From NCBI GenBank assembly GCA_027596945.1, contig JADGJH010000358.1, positions 1-20,381 on the forward strand: DNA of 20,381 nucleotides, given 5' to 3'. Both the position numbers and the translations under genes were made by a program. Source of the stretch: Physocladia obscura. Taxonomy: Eukaryota; Chytridiomycota; Chytridiomycetes; Chytridiales; Chytriomycetaceae. The first letter of the stretch is position 1, and every line of letters starts with the position of its first letter. Below the pieces are notes generated by a model. That model was given only the letters and a program-made list of their open reading frames with translations, did no database searches and was not told the DNA's origin. This document shows, piece after piece, positions 12,678 to 19,637 of this stretch.

Positions 12678-14062
12678 ATGCCACTAAACGCTTCGGCCAC
12701 ATCAACAACATCGTTAACAACAGAGACAAAACCAACAACCGAAACTTCATTGGATGGTTTGGTGGCTGCACAAACAGTTGCACGCGATCCAATTACTTCA
12801 AATATTGATGTTAAATCCACACCGCAAGCCCTCCAAACACCTGCCCAGAGCGTTATTTCCCCTTCTCCACACTTGCACCAAAACCACGCATTAGCAATCT
12901 CTGCCTTGAATCCTCACGCGATTCCAGTACCAGGTCAGCCCATAACTCCCTCTCCCTCCGTCTCTTTATAAATAGTCCTGGTGGATCTGGTCTAAAATTT
13001 ATCCAACTTACTTCGATTACTTTTTTCTTGATTACCAAAACACACACGTACACGAAAACGCACACGTCTACACAAACAGATCATTTTCATCATGCCGAAA
13101 CTTCAGCCCTTACTGTAATGATTGCCGATATGTTGCAGAGACTGACGTCGCACAATGATCAAATCCCTTTGTCATCTCTCACATTGACTCGATTTCACAG
13201 TCGCGCACCGCCAGGAATAAGTATACTTGATTACTTGAGGCGTATAGTTAAATATGCAAGTGTCGAAAGAGTATGCTTGTTGATTTTGCTAGTATATATT
13301 GACAGGTGAGTCGAAATTTTTTGGTTTTTTTATTTTTATTGTGCGCGTGCCCAAAAAAAGTAATGAAACTTTTTTTTTCTTCTTCCTTCATCAGGGTATG
13401 CGAACGAAATAGATCTTTCACGATATCTTCTTTGACTGTCCATCGATTTATTATTACTGGCGTAACTGTCGCCTGCAAGGTTTGTGTGTTATTTCAACCA
13501 CTTGCGAAACTTGACCGCAAATACGCATTCGCAATAAAAACAAAACAAAATAATTTTCCAGGCACTCTGCGACTCGTTTCTACAAAATTCAATGTACGCG
13601 AAAGTAGGCGGAATCAGCACAAAAGAACTAAACGTTCTAGAGATTGAGTTTTTAACGCTGATCGGATGGGATTTGACTGCAAGCGCAGAGCGACTGCAAG
13701 ACTACTATCGAAATCTTGTGAGGCAACATCCAGGGTTTCGGATGGTGCCGCATGCGGACATAACTGTTGCAACCACTCCTTTATCACCAAACTCGAACAC
13801 ACTTGAAACAGCAACATCTTCTGGAAACAGTCGGCAAAGCAATGGAGCCTCTGGTGGTGGTAGTAGCAGTAGTATTGGGGGGGTAGTAGAAGGTGTCAGA
13901 TATCCTAAAGAAGATTGGACTGGTACGTCCAGGTTTGTGGAAGCGGCTGAAGCTGCTGAACGTTTGCAGCAGCTGCAGCAGCTGCAGGAACAGCAACAGC
14001 AACAGCAACAAATTATTCTGCATAACATCAATGACTTGGGAATAGGAGCAACAATAGCTTGA
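12678..14062 (+). CDS. PHO80/PCL-type cyclin, 4 exons, 355 aa
   Basis: PHO80-type cyclins bind and direct a PHO85/CDK5-like kinase, in yeasts for phosphate and nutrient signalling, polarity or cell-cycle tasks. Exons: 12678-12933, 13080-13305, 13395-13479 and 13562-14062; phases are consistent. The cyclin box begins in exon 2 (IADMLQRL) and runs through SILDYLRRIVKYASVE, VCLLILLVYIDR, TVHRFIITGVTVACKALCD, YAKVGGISTKELNVLE and FLTLIGWDLTASAERLQ, ending at YYRNLVRQHPGFR. All of these are hallmarks of the family. The N terminus is Thr/Ser/Pro-rich. The C terminus has Gly/Ser runs, an Ala/Glu stretch and a short poly-Gln tract. I start at 12678 because it is the first ATG in about 560 nt and is in frame. 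Intron 1 (146 nt) is longer than its neighbours and CA-rich, so its edges are the least certain. Which PHO85 cyclin subgroup it belongs to cannot be told. Confidence 0.85.
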
Positions 14063-14377
14063 AAAGTTATTAAAAAAAATTTTCTTACTATTTATGGTAG
14101 AGTTGGTCTAGCAGTTTTCTAGTGTTTTGTATGTGCTTGAACACCAATTGTTTCTTGAATTTATTGTGTCAAAATTGCTTTTTAAGTGGCCTGGCTCGAT
14201 TGACTCAGTTGATAATCCGTGCCTCTTTCTTGCTTATTGGAGATTTCTCGGTTGCCCGCAATCAGCAGCCCCAAAACAATTATCAAATAATCCGCAACAG
14301 AACTTTTATAAAGTTTTATTTTTTAGCTTCTGATAAAAAATCCGTAAGAAATATCAATAAAACTCAAGTGAGCAGAT
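14063..14377. other. convergent intergenic region, no gene seen
   Basis: This stretch lies between the stop of the cyclin (plus) and the stop of the Gln/Gly-rich gene (minus). It should hold both 3' UTRs. An AATAAA at 14356-14361 (plus) could serve the cyclin, and TTTATT at 14315-14320 (AATAAA on the minus strand) could serve the other gene. Open frames across it show no recognisable protein features. A TGACTCA heptamer occurs near 14202 but has no supporting context. Confidence 0.5.
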
Positions 14378-15769
14378 TTAATAATCAAAATACTGCAATC
14401 TTGTTGGCACAGCAAAGCACTGAAGCACAAGCCCTTGAACAATTTCATATTCTTGCTCTTGATTCACGTGATCATTTTTGAAGAAATTGATGTCAGGAAC
14501 ATTTCCGCCGCCGCCACTGCCACCACCATTGTTTTCACTGCTGAATCCAAAACCACCCGTGTTCGTTTTTTGTTTCTTGCGATTTGGTGAAGTACCTCCG
14601 CCATAATCTTCCTGTTGCTGCTGTTGTTGTTGCTCTCTTTGCTGGCCACCACCGCCACCCCCGCCACCGACACCGTCAACAAATTCGGCGGAAATTCCGA
14701 AGTCGTGGCTGTTAAAAATATTTTTACGATCAAACGCGTCATTGTAATCTTCAAAACTGTTATGAGCGTTGCTAAAATTTTTCTTTTTTGCGCCACCACC
14801 ACAATCGCTGCCGCCATAAGAAAATTTTTCGACAGCGTCATTCGTGTCTGTTTTCTTGAGCATACCCACGAACCGGTAATTCTGTTGCTCTTCAAGATCC
14901 AACAACTGTTCGTCCATTTCGTAAAATCGGCATCTCAGCAGCGGCAGCAAAATTGCCGTTGCTGCCACCGTTACCATATTTTGGACTTGATTGATATTTC
15001 TGTTCGAAACGAAAAATTCACGTATGTGTTGTTGTTGCGAAGCATCCACAACAACAACGGCCTTGAGTGAAATCACGAGAAACCCAAAGTCGGTAAAATG
15101 GGTGTTGAGACGGTATTTCAGGCGCGGATCGCGAGTCTCGGCCAGCAGGTATTCGGCAAATGGAGTTTGAAGGAGAGTTGAGACGTTGTTCGCAAAAAGA
15201 AAATTTGATGCCGACAAAGATGAGAGCGACGACGATGATAGTGACTTTTGGGAATTTTTGGATAAAGAAGAAGACGATTGCCTCTTTTGGAGTGGGCGAG
15301 TTGCGGGTGGGCGAAGCTGGAAGCCGGATGAGGTCAGCGAAAGAAGTGGTTGGTGCATAGTGATTGTTGCTGTTTGGTCTTGATTTTGCTGTTGGTTGTA
15401 AGGCTGGTAAGGCTGGTACAGCTGATAAGCTTGATTATTTTCGTGATTTTGCTCCTCGTGTCGGTTGCTGCCGGTGCGATGATAATTGTCTTGCTGGTGA
15501 TGTTTGGTGCCAGTGTGTTCTTGTTGTAAATACTGAACTTGAAGTTGTTGGTAGTGATTTTGCTGTTGCTGTTGATGATGATGTTGTTGTTGTGATGGTT
15601 TTACAATAGTTCCACCCGAATTTAGCAAAATATTAGGCATTGGTTTGGTTTTCTGCCGGAATTTGCTGCTTCTCGATGCGGTTGCCTGGAGATCTGCTTG
15701 GTTGTGTTGTTCGCCTACTGTTGTATTGTGTAGCTGCGCAAGAACTGTGTTGAGAGCGGGAAGCTGCAT
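14378..15769 (-). CDS. unrecognised Gln/Gly/Ser-rich protein, probably nuclear, 463 aa
   Basis: I do not recognise this protein. It is one uninterrupted frame starting at ATG 15769; the open frame extends slightly upstream without an in-frame ATG. The N-terminal third is rich in Gln, His, Asn and Tyr, including repeated YQPYQPYNQQQ-like units. A Ser-rich segment follows. Next comes a more ordered-looking block (about residues 193-311) with TPFAEYLLAETRDPRLKYRL, FGFLVISLKAVVVVD and LLPLLRCRFYEMDEQLLDLE. The C-terminal third alternates poly-Gly and poly-Gln with a basic stretch NRKKQKT (near 400) that could be a nuclear localisation signal. Composition suggests a transcription or RNA-associated protein, but that is inference. 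An alternative upstream start at 15830 in another frame, joined through a small intron, cannot be excluded. Confidence 0.6.
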   Translation of the reverse strand: MQLPALNTVLAQLHNTTVGEQHNQADLQATASRSSKFRQKTKPMPNILLNSGGTIVKPSQQQHHHQQQQQNHYQQLQVQYLQQEHTGTKHHQQDNYHRTGSNRHEEQNHENNQAYQLYQPYQPYNQQQNQDQTATITMHQPLLSLTSSGFQLRPPATRPLQKRQSSSSLSKNSQKSLSSSSLSSLSASNFLFANNVSTLLQTPFAEYLLAETRDPRLKYRLNTHFTDFGFLVISLKAVVVVDASQQQHIREFFVSNRNINQVQNMVTVAATAILLPLLRCRFYEMDEQLLDLEEQQNYRFVGMLKKTDTNDAVEKFSYGGSDCGGGAKKKNFSNAHNSFEDYNDAFDRKNIFNSHDFGISAEFVDGVGGGGGGGGQQREQQQQQQQEDYGGGTSPNRKKQKTNTGGFGFSSENNGGGSGGGGNVPDINFFKNDHVNQEQEYEIVQGLVLQCFAVPTRLQYFDY

Positions 15770-16008
15770 TTTTTGCCTTACCACCTTCAATTTTTTTGAG
15801 GTTTGTTTTCTTTTCCTTTTTTTCCCCCATTCTATTATTGAAGACAGAATTGAAAGTGTATTACTTGATCCTTTTCATTTTTATTTTGAACTGCTACAAA
15901 CACTGAATATTTTAGTTATATCCTCCAGCCGAAAATACAGATAAAATGGAATCAAGAACTTGAGAAAATAAAAAAAGATATGAGTAAGAAAAGAGAGAGA
16001 AAAATTCC
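15770..16008. promoter_or_regulatory. divergent intergenic region with upstream ATGs
   Basis: This AT-rich stretch lies between the minus-strand Gln/Gly-rich gene and the plus-strand membrane-protein gene, so it presumably holds both promoters. On the plus strand two short upstream frames start at about 15945 (five codons) and 15980 (18 codons, ending beyond the 16009 ATG). These could reduce translation from 16009. No TATA box or other clear motif is seen. Confidence 0.35.
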
Positions 16009-16656
16009 ATGCCAGATCTTGGAGGTTCAGATTTGATGAGACATTATTTTGGAGGTTCAGAAAATTCTGATATCGAAAATTTCAGACCAAAGATTAATTT
16101 AAAAAATCACTTAAAAAACAAAACAGGCGTCAAAAGTACAATGTCTCTCTGCACAACAACTCTGGGAGTATTTGTGAATGTGTTCTTAGGGCCGGTACTG
16201 GGCAGTATTCCTCTCTGCTGCTCGTCGGATCTCAAGTGGCGAGCGTACTATTTGCGTGGGATGGGAATAGCAATGTCGTTGTGGGCGGTTGGCCTGGCGG
16301 TACTGGCTGGACTGTGGAAGACTGACAAGATGTGCCCGTCGTGGAACTTTACGTACAATGGGATTCCACTTGAGCAGTATGACAATAACGATGCACAGAT
16401 GATAGCGGACGACAAGAACACTATTTGCAACCACCTGTTGTATTATAGCATTCTGCCACCGCTGGTGATTGCAGTGATTGTGGCGGTAATTGCGTTTTTT
16501 ACCAGTGCGTCCAACTTGCGTGCGCATGAGCGTTTCGAGAGTGTGCGTGTGCGCGGAGCAGCTGGGAACACGTACATCGCAATCGACACGAACTCGAATC
16601 CGAAGGAGTACGCACCGCTGAATACGTACCAGCCAGTGAACAAGTCATTTTATTAA
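16009..16656 (+). CDS. unrecognised small membrane protein, about three membrane spans
   Basis: The frame gives 215 aa from ATG 16009, or 171 aa from the in-frame ATG 16141. I do not recognise the family. Hydrophobic segments, numbered from 16009, are near residues 49-70 (LGVFVNVFLGPVLGSIPLCC), 78-102 (GMGIAMSLWAVGLAVLAGLW) and 144-168 (ILPPLVIAVIVAVIAFF). The loop between spans 2 and 3 contains two cysteines and an NFT glycosylation sequon, which suggests a lumenal or external face. The tail is polar and Tyr/Pro-containing, ending PVNKSFY. The first 132 nt are AT-rich, unlike the GC-richer rest, contain a 12-bp direct repeat and are preceded by upstream ATGs, so 16141 may be the true start. 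An AATAAA at 16666-16671, 10 nt past the stop, is a likely poly(A) signal. The next gene starts 63 nt downstream. Confidence 0.65.
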   Translation: MPDLGGSDLMRHYFGGSENSDIENFRPKINLKNHLKNKTGVKSTMSLCTTTLGVFVNVFLGPVLGSIPLCCSSDLKWRAYYLRGMGIAMSLWAVGLAVLAGLWKTDKMCPSWNFTYNGIPLEQYDNNDAQMIADDKNTICNHLLYYSILPPLVIAVIVAVIAFFTSASNLRAHERFESVRVRGAAGNTYIAIDTNSNPKEYAPLNTYQPVNKSFY

Positions 16657-16719
16657 TCTATACATAATAAACAAAGACTTGGCATTGGTATATTGATGGT
16701 GTTAAATTGACAGAAAGAA

Positions 16720-17514
16720 ATGGAAGACAGCGACGGTTATGGGTGGGGCGACGAGCTTGTTGCGCTGCAGGCCATCTATGGCGACGCATTGACGACGACG
16801 CCCGATCACACGCAAGTGCAGATACGGTTTGGCGCAATGGCCGTGCTGGAGGCATGGCTCGACGACGCTGACTACCCAGCCGTGAGCCCGCCTGAATACC
16901 GCGTTGTGCTTGCCCGCGACGTCGGGTGGGCCGCTCCAGACGCCAAGGCTAGGCTTGATACATGTCTCGCCGCTCTATTCCTACCCGGCCAGCCTGTGCT
17001 GTTTGCTTGGATCGAAACTCTGCAGGCAGCCGAACTCGACCAAACCTACTACAAACCACAACCCCATCAAAACAATCCAAACAATCCAAACAGTCAAAAC
17101 AATCAAAACAATCAAAACAATCAGATTATTCGAAACAGTCCAAGCATTACCATCTATTCCGGCGACATCTTCCTTGACAGAAAATCCCGCTTCCAGGCTC
17201 ATATCGCCAAAGTAAAGTCCATCGACGACGTGAATTGGGTTGTTTCTCAGGTTAAATTGCTTCCGAAAGTTGCGCTGGCGACTCACAATATGGTTGCCTT
17301 TCGCCTTGCGAGCGGTGACTCTAACCGTGACGACGATGGGGAAGGTGGCGCAGGCGATCGTATGCTCAATTTGTTGGAGCGGATGGGGAAAACTAATCTT
17401 GTAGCCGTTGTCTCGCGGTGGTATGGAGGCATTCAGCTTGGTCCTGATCGGTTCAAAGATATAACAGGAGTATTAAAAAAATTGCTGGAAAAAAATGCCG
17501 CGGAGTTTTCCTAA
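16720..17514 (+). CDS. YIH1: YIH1/IMPACT homologue: RWD domain plus UPF0029 domain, 264 aa
   Basis: Yih1/IMPACT binds the activator Gcn1 through its RWD domain and so restrains the kinase Gcn2, limiting eIF2-alpha phosphorylation in amino-acid starvation. The gene is a single exon. An N-terminal RWD domain (about residues 9-105) begins with DELVALQAIYGD and has the YPAVSPPEY turn. A low-complexity Asn/Gln/Pro linker follows (about 112-140). The UPF0029/Impact domain (about 148-255) shows DRKSRFQAHIAKV, ATHNMVAFRL, GEGGAGDRMLNLLERMG and VVSRWYGGIQLGPDRFKDI. The protein ends soon after this motif and lacks the Lys-rich tail of mammalian IMPACT, which is variable in the family. The RWD half uses GC-rich codons, while the linker is AT-rich and built from a 9-nt tandem repeat. 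The gene converges on the minus-strand gene ending at 17588. Confidence 0.92.
   Translation: MEDSDGYGWGDELVALQAIYGDALTTTPDHTQVQIRFGAMAVLEAWLDDADYPAVSPPEYRVVLARDVGWAAPDAKARLDTCLAALFLPGQPVLFAWIETLQAAELDQTYYKPQPHQNNPNNPNSQNNQNNQNNQIIRNSPSITIYSGDIFLDRKSRFQAHIAKVKSIDDVNWVVSQVKLLPKVALATHNMVAFRLASGDSNRDDDGEGGAGDRMLNLLERMGKTNLVAVVSRWYGGIQLGPDRFKDITGVLKKLLEKNAAEFS
17071..17124 (+). repeat. 9-nt tandem repeat, six units, coding Asn-Asn-Pro/Gln
   Basis: Six imperfect copies of a 9-nt unit of the form AACAATCMA lie in frame in the YIH1 gene. They encode NNP twice, then NSQ, then NNQ three times. The length keeps the reading frame, so copy number can change without breaking the gene. The repeat forms the linker between the RWD and UPF0029 domains. 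Confidence 0.85.
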
Positions 17515-17587
17515 TCAATTATTATTATTATTTTTATCGTGGTTGTTGCATACAATATCATACGTATTTTAATATTACAGTATTTAA

Positions 17588-18060
17588 CTACATGCGGACG
17601 AGAAATGGCACGAAAATACCATCATTTTTTATTGACAAAAGTTTCACTGATGTGCTGATCACCTCAATACCGCGATCTTTGGGCAGGTAATGGTCCAAAT
17701 TTCCGTGAACCAAAACCAAGAAATCTCCAATACAGTTAATCGGCAAAGTTGGTTTAAAACATGAATCAACTGCTGTGTGGGAAGTTTCAATTTGTAATTT
17801 CCAGGCTTCTTCTCCACGGTCTGATTTGCTGACTTGCCGTTGTTGTAGCCGCCGTTGCTGCTTTTTTTCATCCTGTTGTTATCATGTGACAATTTCCAGA
17901 TTTGGCTATTTGTGCCGCTTTTTGCGGCTGCCATATTGCCACCGATTGGGTTAAACTTGAGTTTCGTGATTACTTGGCCTTTTTGATTGAAATCAGACGA
18001 AAGTTGTGGAACGGATGGCAAGTAGTGTATACAACAGAGCTTATAATACCGTTGTTTTAA
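17588..18060 (-). pseudogene. WD40-like protein fragment with a broken or spliced frame
   Basis: Two frames look like protein. The upstream one (open from 18060) contains GQVITKLKFNPIGGNMAAAK followed by SGTNSQIWKL, a typical WD40 repeat. The downstream one (to stop 17588-17590) reads GEEAWKLQIETSH, then CFKPTLPINCIGDFLVLVHG and YLPKDRGIEVISTSVKLL. They differ by one base at a seven-A run (minus strand; 17862-17868). A single extra A there would join them into one frame from 18060 to 17588. That fits either a sequencing or assembly error or a genuine frameshift. An alternative is a 101-nt GT-AG intron (17873-17973), which is phase-compatible but removes the WD40 repeat. No in-frame ATG is visible, and a stop at 18061-18063 closes the frame 13 nt before a foldback element. 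Either the 5' exon lies further upstream or this is a decayed remnant. The parent family is not recognised. Confidence 0.45.
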
Positions 18061-18075
18061 TTAGATATTCTCTGC

Positions 18076-18347
18076 TAAATTCAATCAAAAGTGATCGAAA
18101 ACATAACCATTATAATTTTCGAGATTATTCCAAGTTTGTATGGACCATTCTTAGTTCTTTTTAATTGTTCAAAGTTAATGTGAATTTAACACAAAATTTT
18201 TAATAAATGTTTCTTACTATTATCTCTTATATTTTCACTATTATAATTTATGGCAACTTTAAACAATGAATAAGAACTAACAATCGTCCAAACAAACTTG
18301 GAAAAAATAATCATGGATATATTTTCGGACACTTTTGATTGAATTTA
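18076..18347. mobile_element. 272-bp TA-flanked inverted-repeat element, MITE candidate
   Basis: The left arm (18076-18176) and right arm (18255-18347) are imperfect inverted copies, nearly identical over the outer 18 bases (TAAATTCAATCAAAAGTG) and similar over about 95 bases. An AT-rich 78-bp spacer separates them. Both outer ends fall on a TA dinucleotide, as expected for a Tc1/mariner-type insertion with TA target-site duplication. No transposase is encoded, so it would be a non-autonomous MITE. The arms have diverged at several sites, suggesting it is not recent. It lies between the WD40-like fragment and borealin. Without other copies to compare, the exact ends are inferred. Confidence 0.72.
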
Positions 18348-18587
18348 GTTGAAACGGCATTCTTTTTTTTTTTAATATCCCCATGATTTTTTGTTGACAG
18401 CCATGAGAAAAAAATTTATATTTTAACGCCAGTTTGCCGAATCACTTTTGTTTCGCTCACTCTCTTCTATCAGATCACAATCACCACCACCACCACCGCC
18501 ACCAAAGTATATCACATCACAGGGTCAAAAAAAGGAAAAAGAACATTAAAAAAAAAAAACCAAAAGAAAAAAAAAGTGATTACATAG
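18348..18587. other. intergenic low-complexity DNA downstream of borealin
   Basis: This stretch probably holds the borealin 3' UTR. It contains poly-T and poly-A runs and a CAC trinucleotide repeat (about 18482-18505). On the minus strand an ATG near 18402 opens only ten codons (MAVNKKSWGY), too little to call a gene, although it could be a first exon of the WD40-like gene downstream of it. Confidence 0.4.
18482..18505. repeat. CAC trinucleotide microsatellite
   Basis: A run of CAC units with one CGC interruption lies in the noncoding gap 3' of borealin, flanked by A-rich low-complexity DNA. It is an ordinary simple repeat. Confidence 0.8.
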
Positions 18588-19592
18588 TTAGAATTGAACC
18601 AATAGCGAATCCAACTGTCCCTGAAGTTTCTGAAGTTGCTGTTTCAATTCTTGCTTTTGCGTTGCTTCCATTCCGACAATTGCAGACGGTGATTGCGCCG
18701 GATCCAGCTCCACAACCGTCGCGCCGCCTTCAATCGGGATATTCAAATTAAACACATTCATTCCAGTGGGCATGATGAAACTCTCGCTGCCCATTGTTTC
18801 TCTTGCAACACCGTTTTTGAATGTGATTCGACGCGGCATAATCATAGAGTTGTCGCATACTGAGTAATCCCCGGCGGTATCGTATCCACCAACGCCGCCA
18901 ACACCCCATTCCAGTGCGACTGGCGAGCCGTTCGCGGAAATTAAACTCTCGTTTGGACGTGCTCTTCTAATTTTGCGGAGCGACGGTGTCTCGGGTAGGA
19001 AATTGCTTAACTGGGGCTGTGGATGATGTTGTTTCTGTGGCTTTTATTTATTTTATTTATTGTAACAGTAAAGCGATGCCGGAGAAAACCTGAAAAGCAT
19101 CTTTTCTGACTCGTTTTGATCGTGATGTTTCTGAATCCTTTGTGATTTGTCTTTTGAGACGCGGGAGTGATGGAAAATCATGAAAATGGTGTCAAAAAAT
19201 AAATTTATAATTAAACGAACCTTTTGCTTCCCAATCTATTATTGATTTGCATTTCTTGGAAAACGCCGACAGAACCTTTGTAAGTTGAGCAAAAGTCACC
19301 GACTTTCAATTGGCGAACATTTACGGGTAGCAGCGCAACAAACGCGTTGCATCTGAGTTCGACTGACTGCACCAGCTCGTTCGTTAGCCGTTCGAGCTTC
19401 GTGACGGTGGCTTCAGCTTGAAAGCGTTAATTTAATGTGACGGTCGTGATTAATACTTTGTTTGCTTGTGCGAATGTCGCGCACGAACACGCACGATGAA
19501 GGATGTAACGCACAGATTCTAAGTAACTCACTCTCGATTTCCAGGCTTCTAAGCAGCTGAGTCGTATGGCTCTTTCCTTTATCTTTGTCCAT
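18588..19592 (-). CDS. NBL1: borealin-like chromosomal passenger complex subunit, 4 exons, 254 aa
   Basis: Borealin (animal CDCA8/Dasra, yeast Nbl1) joins survivin and INCENP in a three-helix bundle that targets Aurora B kinase to centromeres and the spindle midzone. Exons in transcription order: 19592-19532, 19416-19221, 19150-19090 and 19034-18588. They sum to 765 nt with phases consistent. The N-terminal region (about residues 9-75) has TTQLLRSLEIE, then ATVTKLERLTNELVQSVELR and FQEM, which matches the long borealin helix. A basic linker follows (KRQITKDSETSRSKRVRKDA). Exon 4 has ETPSLRKIRRARPNESLISA and NGSP, like the conserved TP...NGSPLA stretch of animal borealin. FNLNIPIEGGATVVEL and a terminal helix KQELKQQLQKLQGQLDSLL then match the C-terminal dimerisation domain. 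Small exon 3 (61 nt) is the least certain. The family call rests on by-eye matching to remembered animal borealin. Confidence 0.8.
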
Positions 19593-19637
19593 TATGTTTG
19601 TATGTTTTGTCTGTTTTTTTTTTTTATTTTGAAGAAA
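19593..19637. promoter_or_regulatory. 45-nt gap between divergent start codons
   Basis: The gap between the borealin ATG (19592, minus) and the ATG at 19638 (plus) is only 45 nt and mostly T-rich on the plus strand. A plus-strand ATG at 19566, in frame with the right-hand gene, lies inside borealin exon 1 and would give a hydrophobic leader read antisense to borealin. I prefer 19638. Confidence 0.4.

Noticed and set aside
12460..12820. Antisense open frames opposite the Gln-rich cyclin 5' region
   Set aside because: They are mirror images of CAA/CAG-rich DNA (poly-Leu/Val), typical shadows with no protein features.
13030..13079. CACACA-rich tract as coding (Thr/His-rich) extension of cyclin exon 2
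   Set aside because: Splicing at 13079 joins in phase to exon 1 and gives a better protein; the tract has an ACAAACAG acceptor at its end.
13614..14031. Cys-, Leu- and Ser-rich minus-strand frames opposite the cyclin C terminus
   Set aside because: They arise from reading poly-Gln codons in other frames; the plus-strand cyclin explains the region.
14185..14260. tRNA-like stretch (GATTGACTCAGTTGATAATC resembles a D-arm)
   Set aside because: There is no convincing B box (GTTCGANTC), no matching acceptor stem and no usual spacing, so I do not call a tRNA.
15160..15610. Plus-strand open frames over the Gln/Gly-rich gene
   Set aside because: Short overlapping frames with Val/Asp runs that mirror the CAA/CAC-rich coding sequence on the other strand.
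17659..18021. A single 120-codon minus-strand gene in one frame
   Set aside because: Its apparent start is TTG, not ATG, and its C-terminal part looks less protein-like than the frame reached after a one-base shift. I treat it as part of the WD40-like locus instead.
19566..19637. Upstream start at 19566 for the right-hand plus-strand gene, giving a hydrophobic leader
   Set aside because: The leader reads through a T run and antisense to borealin exon 1; 19638 is the simpler start. It could be revisited with transcript data.
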